DNA from: Pseudoxanthomonas mexicana
GTDB lineage: Bacteria > Pseudomonadota > Gammaproteobacteria > Xanthomonadales > Xanthomonadaceae
Reading direction: 5' to 3'
Length of the DNA: 64,000 bases
NCBI RefSeq assembly: GCF_001556105.1
Contig: NZ_LSIF01000054.1
Span: 1-64,000 of the forward strand
Below the pieces are notes generated by a model. It saw only the letters and a program-made list of their open reading frames with translations. It had not been told where the DNA came from and did no database searches. The position numbers and the translations under genes were made by a program. Below are positions 19,537-27,783 of the stretch, one piece after another. Every line of letters begins with the position of its first letter. Positions within the stretch are counted from its first letter, which is position 1.

Positions 19537-22175
19537 GCACCCCTGCAGCCGCGAACGGACAAGCGACGCGGCTTCCGGATATCGGCCCGGATGCCGCCGA
19601 TGACGCGGCATGGTCGGCGGCGGCGCGCGCTTCGCTGGGCCACACCGATGCGCGGTTGGACAAGCGATTCGACCAGGCGGATGGCATGGACCGCATCCTC
19701 GCGCTGCGCGCGCGGGCGGTCGACCATCTGTTGAAGGACGCGTGGCTGCGCTGCATCCCGGCGACTGCGCCGATGGCGCTGTTCGCGGTGGGTGGCTACG
19801 GACGCGGCGAACTGTTCCCGCATTCCGATATCGATGTGCTGGTGCTGGCATCACCCGATACCCAGCAGGCCTGCCATGGGGCGGTCGCGCGCCTGTTCGC
19901 GCTGCTGTGGGATGCGGGCTTGCCGATCAGCCACAGCGTGCGATCCGCCGGCGAATGCACCGCGGCCGCGGCGGCCGACCAGAGTGTGCTGACCGCACTG
20001 ATCGAAGAACGGTTGATCGTCGGCGAGCCCGTGGACGAAGGGCAACTGATCGATGCGACCGGTCCCGCACGGGTCTGGCCGCCACGGGATTTCTTCGTCG
20101 CCAAGCGCGAGGAGTTGCGCATCCGCCATGCGCGGTTCGGCGATACCTCCGACAACCTGGAGCCCAACATCAAGGAAGGCCCTGGCGGGCTGCGTGACCT
20201 GCATACGCTGGGCTGGATGGCGCTGCGCACGTTCGGTGTGCGCGACCTGGAGGCGTTGGTCGGCCTCGGTCACCTGGGCCAGGACGAAGCATTCGCATTG
20301 GCGCGCGAACGTCGCGCGCTGGGCCGGCTGCGTTATGGCCTGCACCGCGTCGCCGGACGGCCAGAGGAGCGCCTGCGCTTCGATTACCAGAAGACGCTGG
20401 CGCAGCGGTTGGGCTTCGCCGACGACGCCGAGAACCTCGGCGTCGAAAAGATGATGCAGGGGTTCTATCGCAGCGCGGCGATCGTGCGGCGGATCAGCGA
20501 CCGTTTGCTGCAGCGGTTCGAAGAACAGTTCGATGGTGAAGCGCTGCCGGAACCGCTCGGCGACGGGTTCGCCCTGCGCCGCGGTTATCTCGCGGCGCGT
20601 GATGCCGCCTGGCCCGAGGGCGACGCGGCGCGCGTCTTCGCCATGTTCAAGACATGGGCCGAGCACCCGCAGGTGCGCGGCCTGCATTCGCGCACAGCCC
20701 GCGCGCTGGCGGAGTCGTTGCCCGGACTCTCGGACTATCCGTCGGGCAGTCGCGCGCAACGGGATGCCTTCATGGCGCTGCTGCGTGGCCCGCGCGCGGT
20801 GGAGACCCTTACCCGCATGGCCAGGCTTGGCGTGCTGGGGCAATGGATCCCCGCGTTCGCGCGCGTGTCCGGGCGCATGCAGTTCGACCTGTTCCATGTC
20901 TACACCGTCGACCAGCACACGCTGATGGTGTTGCGTAACATCGCCGCCTTCGCCGCGGGCCGTGCCGACGAGCGCTTCTCGATCGCGCACGAGGTCTGGC
21001 CGCGTCTGCGCAAGCCGGAGCTGCTGCTGCTGGCGGGCCTGTTCCACGACATCGCCAAGGGCCGGGGCGGCGACCATTCGGAACTGGGTGCCGTGGATGC
21101 GCGCGAGTTCTGTGCGGCGCATGCGCTCAGCGAGGCCGACACCGCACTGGTGGCCTGGCTGGTCGAGCAGCACTTGCGCATGTCGGTGACGGCGCAGAAG
21201 CAGGACATTTCCGATCCCGACGTCATCCATGCGTTCGCCGCGCTGATCGAGGACCGCGAGCGCCTCGACTACCTGTACCTGCTGACATGCGCGGACATCG
21301 CCGGGACCAGTCCCAAGCTGTGGAACGCATGGAAGGACCGGCTGCTGGCGGACCTGTACTTCGCCGCGCGTCGCGTGCTGCGCGAAGGCCTGGAGAATCC
21401 GGTGGCCGTCGACGAGCGGCTGGATGAAGCGCGCGGCAGCGTCCGCGCCATGCTGGAACTGCAGGGTCTGTCGGCAGCGCAGGCGGATGCACTGTTCACC
21501 ACCATGCCGGAAGAGAGCTTCCTGCGCTTCCGTCCCGAGCAACTGGCCTGGCAGACGCATGCCATTCGCGGCGCGACCGCCGGCGAGACGCGCGTTCGTG
21601 CGCGCCGCATTGCCGACGATGCGGATGCGATGGAAGTGTTCGTGCACTCGCCCGACCGCGACGGCCTGTTCGCCGCCATCCTCGCCACCCTCGACCGCAT
21701 GGGCTTCGCGATCCACCAGGCGCGCGTGCTGGTGGGCCCGCAGGGCGCGATCTTCGATACGTTCGAAGTCCTGCCGGCTGATACGTACGCGCCCCGCGAT
21801 CCTGCCGACATCGAAGGCATGCTCGGTGCGGCACTGGCGCGGCCGCTCGACAGCGTGCGCACTTCGCGGCGCGCGGTGCCACGCCAGCTCAAGCATTTCC
21901 GGTTCGCGCCGCGGATCGAGTTCGGCACCACGCCCGATGGTCGCCGGACGATCCTTGGCCTGGTCGCGCCCGATCGTCCCGGCCTGTTGTCGGACGTGGC
22001 GCAGGTGCTGCGCCGGCAGGGACTGCGCGTGCACGATGCGCGCATCGCGACCTTCGGCGAGCGCGCGGAGGACGTGTTCCAGATCACCGACGAGCACGAC
22101 CAACCGCTCACCGACCTTTCCCAGCAGGACGCGCTGCGCGATGCGCTGCGCGCCGGCCTCGACACTCCCCCGTAG
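19533..22175 (+). CDS. glnD: [Protein-PII] uridylyltransferase / uridylyl-removing enzyme
   Basis: GlnD senses glutamine and uridylylates or deuridylylates PII, controlling glutamine synthetase and nitrogen transcription. The 880-residue protein has a nucleotidyltransferase domain with GGYGRGELFPHSDIDVLVL (about residues 89-107), a PII-uridylyltransferase helper region, an HD domain with LFHDIAKGRGGDHSELG, and two C-terminal ACT domains (VFVHSPDRDGLFAAIL and LVAPDRPGLLSDVAQVL). Start GTG 19533 overlaps the map stop as GTGA, implying coupled translation. Position between map and dapD is typical of Xanthomonadaceae. Confidence 0.96.
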   Translation: MSTPAAANGQATRLPDIGPDAADDAAWSAAARASLGHTDARLDKRFDQADGMDRILALRARAVDHLLKDAWLRCIPATAPMALFAVGGYGRGELFPHSDIDVLVLASPDTQQACHGAVARLFALLWDAGLPISHSVRSAGECTAAAAADQSVLTALIEERLIVGEPVDEGQLIDATGPARVWPPRDFFVAKREELRIRHARFGDTSDNLEPNIKEGPGGLRDLHTLGWMALRTFGVRDLEALVGLGHLGQDEAFALARERRALGRLRYGLHRVAGRPEERLRFDYQKTLAQRLGFADDAENLGVEKMMQGFYRSAAIVRRISDRLLQRFEEQFDGEALPEPLGDGFALRRGYLAARDAAWPEGDAARVFAMFKTWAEHPQVRGLHSRTARALAESLPGLSDYPSGSRAQRDAFMALLRGPRAVETLTRMARLGVLGQWIPAFARVSGRMQFDLFHVYTVDQHTLMVLRNIAAFAAGRADERFSIAHEVWPRLRKPELLLLAGLFHDIAKGRGGDHSELGAVDAREFCAAHALSEADTALVAWLVEQHLRMSVTAQKQDISDPDVIHAFAALIEDRERLDYLYLLTCADIAGTSPKLWNAWKDRLLADLYFAARRVLREGLENPVAVDERLDEARGSVRAMLELQGLSAAQADALFTTMPEESFLRFRPEQLAWQTHAIRGATAGETRVRARRIADDADAMEVFVHSPDRDGLFAAILATLDRMGFAIHQARVLVGPQGAIFDTFEVLPADTYAPRDPADIEGMLGAALARPLDSVRTSRRAVPRQLKHFRFAPRIEFGTTPDGRRTILGLVAPDRPGLLSDVAQVLRRQGLRVHDARIATFGERAEDVFQITDEHDQPLTDLSQQDALRDALRAGLDTPP

Positions 22176-22196
22176 CAGAATCCCGCAGGACGTTTG

Positions 22197-23048
22197 ATGA
22201 CCCGCAAAGCCAGCAAGACCGAAGAACTGAAGTCCACCATCGAAAGCGCCTTCGAGCGCCGCGCCGAGCTGACCCCGGCAGAGATCGAGGGCTCCACCCG
22301 CACCGCCGTCGAACTCGCCATCGATGGCCTCGAGAGCGGCAAGCTTCGCGTGGCCGAGCCCGACGGCAAGGGTGGCTGGAAGGTCAACGAGTGGCTGAAG
22401 AAAGCGGTGCTGCTGTATTTCCGTGTCAACGAGATGGAACTGGTCGAAGCCTATCCCGCGCCGTTCTGGGACAAGGTGGAAGCGCGCTTCGGCGCGTTCG
22501 ACGAGAACGACTTCCGCAAGCTCGGCGTGCGCGTCGTGCCGGGGGCGATCGCCCGTCGCGGTACGTACTTCGGCAAGGATGTCGTACTGATGCCGAGCTT
22601 CGTCAACATCGGCGCCTACGTCGGCGAGGGCACGATGGTCGACACGTGGGCGACCGTGGGCTCGTGCGCGCAGATCGGCAAGCACTGCCACCTGTCCGGT
22701 GGCGCCGGCATTGGCGGCGTGCTGGAGCCGCTGCAGGCCAGCCCGACCATCATCGAAGACCACTGCTTCATCGGTGCGCGCTCGGAAGTCGTCGAAGGCG
22801 TGGTCGTCGGCCATCACAGCGTGATCGGCATGGGCGTGTTCATCGGCCAGTCCACCCGCATCTACAACCGCGCGACGAAGGAAATCACCTACGGCTACGT
22901 GCCGCCGGGCAGCGTCGTCGTGTCCGGCTCGCTGCCGGCCGCCGACGGTTCGCACTCGCTGTACTGCGCAGTGATCGTCAAGCAGGTCGACGAGAAGACC
23001 CGCAGCAAGACCAGCGTCAACGAGTTGCTGCGCGGGCTGGCCGACTGA
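22197..23048 (+). CDS. dapD: Tetrahydrodipicolinate N-succinyltransferase
   Basis: DapD transfers succinyl from succinyl-CoA to tetrahydrodipicolinate in lysine and diaminopimelate synthesis. The 283-residue protein has an N-terminal helical domain, then a left-handed beta-helix with hexapeptide repeats including [20 protein letters not shown] and [15 protein letters not shown], and a C-terminal region with the conserved [14 protein letters not shown]. The ATG at 22197 has AGGA upstream; a TTG three bases earlier is a possible alternative. dapE lies downstream, so two consecutive pathway genes are nearly adjacent. Confidence 0.97.
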   Translation: MTRKASKTEELKSTIESAFERRAELTPAEIEGSTRTAVELAIDGLESGKLRVAEPDGKGGWKVNEWLKKAVLLYFRVNEMELVEAYPAPFWDKVEARFGAFDENDFRKLGVRVVPGAIARRGTYFGKDVVLMPSFVNIGAYVGEGTMVDTWATVGSCAQIGKHCHLSGGAGIGGVLEPLQASPTIIEDHCFIGARSEVVEGVVVGHHSVIGMGVFIGQSTRIYNRATKEITYGYVPPGSVVVSGSLPAADGSHSLYCAVIVKQVDEKTRSKTSVNELLRGLAD

Positions 23049-23060
23049 CACAGTCGCCGC

Positions 23061-23927
23061 ATGGACGCCGGCACTCCCCTCGACCAGGCATCCGGTTACC
23101 GGCATCCGCACCCGGGTGCGATGGGGCGGTGGGTGGTCGCCCTTGTTGGCTGCGACTTCTGGAGGCGATGGCGCCGTCGGTGGACGGCGATGGTACCGTT
23201 GCCGGCCTTGGTCAGTGACGTCAGCGACGTCGCCTATCTGAGCTGGTGGGTCGACGCCGGGGCGCTGCCGCGACCCCCTGCCGGTTATCGCTACTGGACG
23301 TGGAAGGGGCGCACGCCCTTCACTGTCCTCACCTACCGCCATGGCTGTTTCGGTCCTGCATTCCTCGGACCGATGCGCCGCCTGTTTCCCTCGCCATCAC
23401 AAAGCAACTGGCGCTGGTATGTCCTGCGCGACGACGAAGCCGCAGACGCGGTGCCGACCGTGCTGTTCGCGCGCAACGTCATGGACAGCCTGCTTCATGT
23501 CGTCGGGGCCAGGCTGTGGAGCGATGCCATGCAGCCGCAGCTCGCTTTCCGTCTGCATCACCGCGTGGAAGGCGGGAACGTGTCGACGGTGATCGATGCC
23601 GGGACCGGAGTTGCGCCCACCCTGGCCACGACACTCGAACAGGGGGACCGCCAGGAATACGGCTCCGCATGGGTGGATTGCTTTGGCTCGCATGCCGACG
23701 CAGTGCGATTCCTGGCCTGCCAGGACGCCGCGATCGCAGTGGCGCCGGATGCACGCGTGGCCTACACGAAGATTTCGCTACCGATAGACCCGGATGCCGT
23801 CACGCCGCTGCGCGTGATCGACATCGCGTGTCCGATGGTGGCGCAGATGGGGGCCAGCCCGGCAGAAGCGTTCTGTTTCCTGGTGCCGCGGGTGGCATTC
23901 CGGGTCGTGTCCGAGCAGCTGCTGTAA
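23061..23927 (+). CDS. Conserved hypothetical protein, 288 aa
   Basis: I do not recognise this protein with confidence. It is soluble-looking with no signal peptide and many Trp residues, including the segment VAYLSWWVDAGALPRPP near residue 58 and YRYWTWKGRTPFTVLTYRHG just after it. The YLSWWV part and overall layout recall DUF2071-like proteins, but this is a weak resemblance. The first 50 residues are Arg- and Trp-rich and may not be translated; the ATG at 23164-23200 region would give a shorter product. It lies between dapD and an arsC-like gene in the same direction, an insertion into the usual dap gene order. Confidence 0.6.
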   Translation: MDAGTPLDQASGYRHPHPGAMGRWVVALVGCDFWRRWRRRWTAMVPLPALVSDVSDVAYLSWWVDAGALPRPPAGYRYWTWKGRTPFTVLTYRHGCFGPAFLGPMRRLFPSPSQSNWRWYVLRDDEAADAVPTVLFARNVMDSLLHVVGARLWSDAMQPQLAFRLHHRVEGGNVSTVIDAGTGVAPTLATTLEQGDRQEYGSAWVDCFGSHADAVRFLACQDAAIAVAPDARVAYTKISLPIDPDAVTPLRVIDIACPMVAQMGASPAEAFCFLVPRVAFRVVSEQLL

Positions 23928-23958
23928 CATCGCAAGTCGGTTTCTTTCCCACGCCGCG

Positions 23959-24321
23959 ATGACCACTACGCTCTACGGACTGAAGAACTGCGACACCTGC
24001 AAGAAGGCGACGAAGTGGCTGGACCGCTTCGGTGTCGCGTACGAATTCGTCGACTACCGCGACAACCGGCAGGCGCCCGAGACGCTGAAGGACTGGGCGG
24101 AGAAAGCGGGCGGCTGGGATGCGCTGATCAACAAGTCGTCGACGACCTGGCGGCAGTTGCCGGAGAACCGCAAGACACCAGGTTCCGATGCGGAGTGGAA
24201 GCTGCTGTTGAAGGAATATCCGCAGCTTATCCGTCGCCCGGTGGTGATCGGCGGTGCGGCGGGCTTTTCACAGGGCTTCAGCGACAATGGCTTCAAGAAG
24301 CAGTTCGGAGCCGAAGCGTGA
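23959..24321 (+). CDS. ArsC/Spx/MgsR-family thioredoxin-fold protein
   Basis: A 120-residue protein with a thioredoxin-like N-terminus [16 protein letters not shown], carrying a CxxC pair (Cys10 and Cys13), and the C-terminal RRPVVIGG segment typical of the YffB branch of the ArsC family. True arsenate reductases keep a single catalytic Cys and an Arg triad, so arsenate reduction is doubtful. Members are also annotated as Spx/MgsR-like regulators. Placement directly before dapE with a GTGA overlap mirrors the yffB-dapE arrangement of E. coli. The molecular role remains unproven. Confidence 0.85.
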   Translation: MTTTLYGLKNCDTCKKATKWLDRFGVAYEFVDYRDNRQAPETLKDWAEKAGGWDALINKSSTTWRQLPENRKTPGSDAEWKLLLKEYPQLIRRPVVIGGAAGFSQGFSDNGFKKQFGAEA

Positions 24322-25460
24322 GCGATGTCGTCGAGCTTTCCAGCGAACTGATCCGCCGTCATTCGGTGACGCCGGACGATGCGGGCTGCCAGCAGGTGCT
24401 GGCGACGCGGCTGGCGCAGTGGGGATTCCAATGCGAACACCTGCGCTTCGGCGACACCGACAATCTGTGGGCCACGCACGGCAGCGGCTCGCCGGTGCTG
24501 GTGCTGCTCGGCCACACCGACGTGGTCCCGCCTGGTCCGCTGTCCGCGTGGACCAGCGATCCCTTCGTGCCCACCGTGCGCGATGGCGTGCTGTACGGAC
24601 GCGGCACCGCCGACATGAAGTGCAGCGTGGCTGCATGCACGATCGCGCTGGAGCGCTTCGTCGACGCGCATCCGGACCATCCGGGCACAGTCGCCCTGCT
24701 GGTCACGTCGGACGAGGAAGGGCCTGCGCACGATGGCGTGAAGAAGGTCGCCGAGCTGTTCCGCGAGCGTGGACAGAAGATCGACTGGTGCATCACCGGC
24801 GAGCCCTCCTCGAAGGACGCACTGGGTGACCTGTTGCGCGTGGGTCGTCGCGGCACGCTGACCGGCACCTTGCAGGTGCACGGCATACAAGGTCACGTGG
24901 CCTATCCGCACAAGGCGCTCAACCCCATCCACAAGGCCCTGCCTGCGCTGGATGAACTGGCGGCGCGCCAGTGGGACGAAGGCTACGAAACCTTCCCGCC
25001 GACCAGCCTGCAGATCTCCAACATCCATGCGGGCACCGGCGCCAGCAACGTCATCCCGGGCGAACTGCAACTGGTGTTCAACCTGCGCTTCAATCCGAGC
25101 TGGACAGCGGAGCGGCTGGAGCAGGAGATCGAAGGCATCTTCCGCAAGCATGGGCTGGAGTACAGCATCCAGTGGCTGCGCGGCGGCGAGCCGTTCTACA
25201 CACCGGAAGGCCACCTGCGCGCCACCGCGCGAGCGGTGCTGGGCGAATTCGCTGGCGGACCGCCGGAAGAGAGCACGGCGGGCGGTACGTCCGATGCGCG
25301 CTTCATCGCACCGCTGGGTGCGGAATGCATCGAGGTCGGACCGGTCAACGCCAGCATCCACAAGGTCGACGAGCATGTGCGCGTGGCCGACCTGGAGGCG
25401 CTGCCGGGTCTGTACCAGGCGCTGGTGGAGCGGCTGATGCTGACCGAACGGGGTTCCTGA
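24318..25460 (+). CDS. dapE: Succinyl-diaminopimelate desuccinylase
   Basis: DapE hydrolyses N-succinyl-LL-diaminopimelate in lysine and peptidoglycan precursor synthesis. The 380-residue zinc peptidase-fold protein shows the metal-binding motifs [10 protein letters not shown] (His), GRGTADMK (Asp), TSDEEGPA (catalytic and metal Glu) and a C-terminal His in [11 protein letters not shown]. The dimerisation lid domain is in the middle (about residues 180-290). Start GTG 24318 overlaps the preceding stop by four bases. It precedes the asnB attenuator region and has no obvious terminator of its own before it. Confidence 0.97.
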   Translation: MSDVVELSSELIRRHSVTPDDAGCQQVLATRLAQWGFQCEHLRFGDTDNLWATHGSGSPVLVLLGHTDVVPPGPLSAWTSDPFVPTVRDGVLYGRGTADMKCSVAACTIALERFVDAHPDHPGTVALLVTSDEEGPAHDGVKKVAELFRERGQKIDWCITGEPSSKDALGDLLRVGRRGTLTGTLQVHGIQGHVAYPHKALNPIHKALPALDELAARQWDEGYETFPPTSLQISNIHAGTGASNVIPGELQLVFNLRFNPSWTAERLEQEIEGIFRKHGLEYSIQWLRGGEPFYTPEGHLRATARAVLGEFAGGPPEESTAGGTSDARFIAPLGAECIEVGPVNASIHKVDEHVRVADLEALPGLYQALVERLMLTERGS

Positions 25461-25498
25461 GGGGGCCGGGCAGCGCGCTTCGCTTTCGGATGAAACAG

Positions 25499-25528
25499 TT
25501 GCCAAGCGCCGACGCGACCGGTTACGTT
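25499..25528 (+). promoter_or_regulatory. Candidate promoter of the asnB leader transcript
   Basis: TTGCCA (25499-25504) matches the -35 consensus at five of six positions. TACGTT (25523-25528) is a weak -10 at 18-base spacing. Transcription would begin at or next to the A of the leader-peptide ATG at 25535, so the leader peptide may be read from a leaderless message. This fits the absence of a Shine-Dalgarno sequence. Confidence 0.4.
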
Positions 25529-25534
25529 CGCTCC

Positions 25535-25618
25535 ATGCCCCGCCGCACCGCCATCAATAACAACCGCAATAACCTGCGTCCGAACAACGGGACGCGGGCG
25601 ATGCGGTTCTGCGACTAG
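25535..25618 (+). CDS. Asn-rich leader peptide of asnB (27 aa)
   Basis: This small frame encodes 27 residues, seven of them Asn. The core is I-N-N-N-R-N-N-L-R-P-N-N (residues 7-18), with codons AAT AAC AAC CGC AAT AAC and later AAC AAC. It ends with TAG 27 bases before an intrinsic terminator and 97 bases before asnB, whose product makes asparagine. That is the arrangement of his, trp, leu and thr attenuator peptides, with Asn codons as the sensor. There is no Shine-Dalgarno sequence. An in-frame ATG at 25490 would add 15 residues. AAT codons are uncommon in this GC-rich region, which makes the cluster stand out. Confidence 0.85.
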   Translation: MPRRTAINNNRNNLRPNNGTRAMRFCD

Positions 25619-25673
25619 GCAACGAAACACCTGCCGGATACCAGAAACCCGCATCGCGAGATGCGGGTTTTTT
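25562..25673 (+). promoter_or_regulatory. Transcription attenuator controlling asnB
   Basis: Four segments can pair in two exclusive ways. Segment 1, AACCGCA (25562-25568, over Asn codons 10 and 12), pairs with segment 2, TGCGGTT (25602-25608). That stem encloses an inner stem of 25573-25581 with 25590-25598. Segment 2 as GATGCGGTT (25600-25608) also pairs with segment 3, AACCCGCATC (25646-25655), with one bulge, forming an antiterminator. Segment 3 pairs with segment 4, GATGCGGGTT (25660-25669), as the terminator. A ribosome stalled on Asn codons would cover segment 1 and favour 2:3, so asnB is read. A ribosome reaching the stop codon would cover segment 2 and favour termination. Confidence 0.85.
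25645..25673 (+). terminator. Attenuator terminator upstream of asnB
   Basis: A perfect stem of 10-11 bp (AACCCGCATC with GATGCGGGTT) is closed by a GCGA tetraloop and followed by an uninterrupted T run (25668-25673). It lies between the leader-peptide stop codon and the asnB ribosome binding site. It therefore ends transcripts before asnB rather than after a structural gene. Confidence 0.93.
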
Positions 25674-25714
25674 CGTTCCGGGCGCCTGCCCTCAAACCCC
25701 ACCAGGAGTTTTCC

Positions 25715-27418
25715 ATGTGTTCCATCTTCGGCATCTTCGGGCTGCAACCCGGTGACGACGTCCAGGCGCTGCGACGGCAGTCGCTGGAGCTTTCGCAGAA
25801 GCAGCGCCATCGCGGTCCCGACTGGAGCGGCGTTTACCACGACGACGGCGCCATCCTCGTGCACGAGCGCCTGGCCATCGTCGATCCCGCCGGCGGCTCG
25901 CAGCCGTTGCGTTCGGCCGATGGCGGACTGGTGCTGGCGGTCAACGGCGAGATCTACAACCACCGCGAGCTGAAGGCGGAACTGGCGCAGGACTACGCGT
26001 TCCAGACTGGGTCGGACTGCGAGGTCATCAACGCGCTGTATCGCGAAGACGCACCTGCCTCCTTCCTCAATCGCCTCAACGGCATCTTCGCGTTCGCGCT
26101 GTGGGACAAGGCGAACGGGCGCACACTGATCGCACGCGATCCCATCGGCGTCTGTCCGCTGTACTGGGGCCACGACCGCGAAGGCCGCCTGTGCGTGGCA
26201 TCGGAGATGAAGGCGCTGTCGCCGATCTGTGCGGACGTCGCCCAGTTCCCGCCTGGGCACTACTACGATTCGGCGACACGCGAACTGGTGAAGTACTACG
26301 CCACGGCCTGGCGCGAGTATTCCGCGGTGGACGGTGTGCAACTGGCGAAGGACGAACTGCGCGAAGCCTTCGAACGCGCCGTGCATCGCCAGCTGATGAC
26401 CGACGTGCCGTATGGCGTGCTGCTGTCGGGCGGGCTGGATTCGTCGCTGGTAGCGGCGGTCGCGGCGCGTTACGCGCGCCATCGCATCGAGGACAACGAC
26501 ACGACGGAAGCCTGGTGGCCGCGCCTGCACTCGTTCGCCATCGGCCTGGAAGGTTCGCCGGACCTTGCCGCCGCCGAGGTCGCCGCGAAGGCGCTGGGTA
26601 CGGTGCACCACGGCTTCACCTACACCTTCCAGGAAGGCCTCGATGCGATCCCGGAAGTGATCCGCCATATCGAGACCTACGACGTCACCACCATCCGTGC
26701 GTCGACGCCGATGTACCTGCTGGCGCGCCGCATCAAGGCGATGGGCGTGAAGATGGTGCTGTCGGGCGAGGGCAGCGACGAGATCTTTGGCGGCTATCTG
26801 TACTTCCACAAGGCGCCCAACGCGCGCGAGTTCCACGAGGAACTGGTGCGCAAGCTGGACGCGCTGCACAACTACGACTGCCTGCGCGCGAACAAGTCGA
26901 TGATGGCCTGGGGCGTGGAGCCGCGCGTGCCCTTCCTTGACGTCGAGTTCCTCGATGTGGCGATGAAGATGGATGCCCTGCACAAGATGATCGACAAGGG
27001 CAGCGCCGGTGCGCAGCGCATGGAGAAGGGCGTGTTGCGCGAGGCCTTCGACGGTTACCTGCCGGGATCGATCCTGTGGCGGCAGAAGGAGCAGTTCAGC
27101 GATGGTGTCGGCTACGGCTGGATCGACGGGCTGAAGGCGCATGCCGAAGCGCAGGTCAGCGACCGCGAACTCGCCGCCGCCGACAAGCGCTTCCCGGTCA
27201 ATCCGCCGCAGACCAAGGAAGCGTACTTCTACCGCACGCTGTTCGAGCAGCACTATCCTGGCCAGGCGTGTGCGGAGACGGTGCCCGGTGGCAAGTCGAT
27301 TGCGTGCTCGTCGCCGGCCGCCATCGCGTGGGACGCGAGCTTTGCGAAGATGGCCGATCCCTCTGGTCGCGCGGTCGCCGGGGTGCACGCCGCGGCACTG
27401 GACGCATCACCCTCATGA
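25715..27418 (+). CDS. asnB: Asparagine synthase B (glutamine-hydrolysing)
   Basis: AsnB makes asparagine from aspartate, glutamine and ATP. The 567-residue protein begins MCSIFGIFG, where Cys2 is the glutaminase nucleophile after Met removal. It has the glutaminase motifs RHRGPDWSG and VNGEIYNHREL, and the synthetase ATP pyrophosphatase loop LLSGGLDSSLVAAVAARYA (about residue 235), followed by SGEGSDEIFGGY. Close similarity in length and start to E. coli AsnB suggests a primary-metabolism enzyme. The ATG at 25715 has AGGAGT five bases upstream. Expression is predicted to be controlled by the Asn attenuator just upstream. The stop overlaps the next gene as ATGA. Confidence 0.96.
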   Translation: MCSIFGIFGLQPGDDVQALRRQSLELSQKQRHRGPDWSGVYHDDGAILVHERLAIVDPAGGSQPLRSADGGLVLAVNGEIYNHRELKAELAQDYAFQTGSDCEVINALYREDAPASFLNRLNGIFAFALWDKANGRTLIARDPIGVCPLYWGHDREGRLCVASEMKALSPICADVAQFPPGHYYDSATRELVKYYATAWREYSAVDGVQLAKDELREAFERAVHRQLMTDVPYGVLLSGGLDSSLVAAVAARYARHRIEDNDTTEAWWPRLHSFAIGLEGSPDLAAAEVAAKALGTVHHGFTYTFQEGLDAIPEVIRHIETYDVTTIRASTPMYLLARRIKAMGVKMVLSGEGSDEIFGGYLYFHKAPNAREFHEELVRKLDALHNYDCLRANKSMMAWGVEPRVPFLDVEFLDVAMKMDALHKMIDKGSAGAQRMEKGVLREAFDGYLPGSILWRQKEQFSDGVGYGWIDGLKAHAEAQVSDRELAAADKRFPVNPPQTKEAYFYRTLFEQHYPGQACAETVPGGKSIACSSPAAIAWDASFAKMADPSGRAVAGVHAAALDASPS

Positions 27419-27783
27419 CGCCCTCCGATCTCGTCCGCGAATGGGTCCGTCGTTTCAATGCGGCGGATATCGACGGACTGGCGGCGCTGTATGCAGAGGA
27501 CGCGGTCAACCATCAGGTGGTGACCGAGCCGCTGCACGGACGCGAGGCGATCGCCGCGATGTTCCGCACCGAGTTCGGCCGCGCCACGATGGTGTGCATC
27601 GTGGACAACCTGTTCGAGGACGGCGAATGGGCCATCCTCGAGTGGCGGGATCCGCTCGGCCTGCGCGGCTGCGGCTTCTTCCACGTGCGCGAGGGGCGGA
27701 TCGTGTTCCAGCGCGGTTACTTCGACCAGCTCAGCTTCTTCCGGCAGCAGGGGCTGCCGGTACCGGCGCACTACCTGGGTTGA
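27415..27783 (+). CDS. SnoaL/NTF2-like protein
   Basis: A 122-residue protein of the NTF2-like alpha-plus-beta-barrel superfamily. It starts DLVREWVRRFNAADIDGLAALYAEDAVNHQVV, the standard N-terminal helix and strand, and ends with the strand REGRIVFQRGYFDQLSFF. Members are small-molecule isomerases or binding proteins; nothing here fixes the ligand. Its ATG overlaps the asnB stop (ATGA), so it is probably co-translated with asnB and under the same attenuator. Its last 13 bases overlap the convergent acylase gene. Confidence 0.85.
   Translation: MTPSDLVREWVRRFNAADIDGLAALYAEDAVNHQVVTEPLHGREAIAAMFRTEFGRATMVCIVDNLFEDGEWAILEWRDPLGLRGCGFFHVREGRIVFQRGYFDQLSFFRQQGLPVPAHYLG

Noticed and set aside
19851..23342. 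A 1163-codon open frame on the minus strand opposite glnD and dapD
   Set aside because: It lies entirely antisense to well-recognised genes, has low-complexity composition typical of GC-rich shadow frames, and shows no domain.
25562..25673. T-box or metabolite riboswitch upstream of asnB
   Set aside because: There is no T-box sequence or known aptamer shape; the Asn-codon leader peptide and exclusive stems explain the region better.
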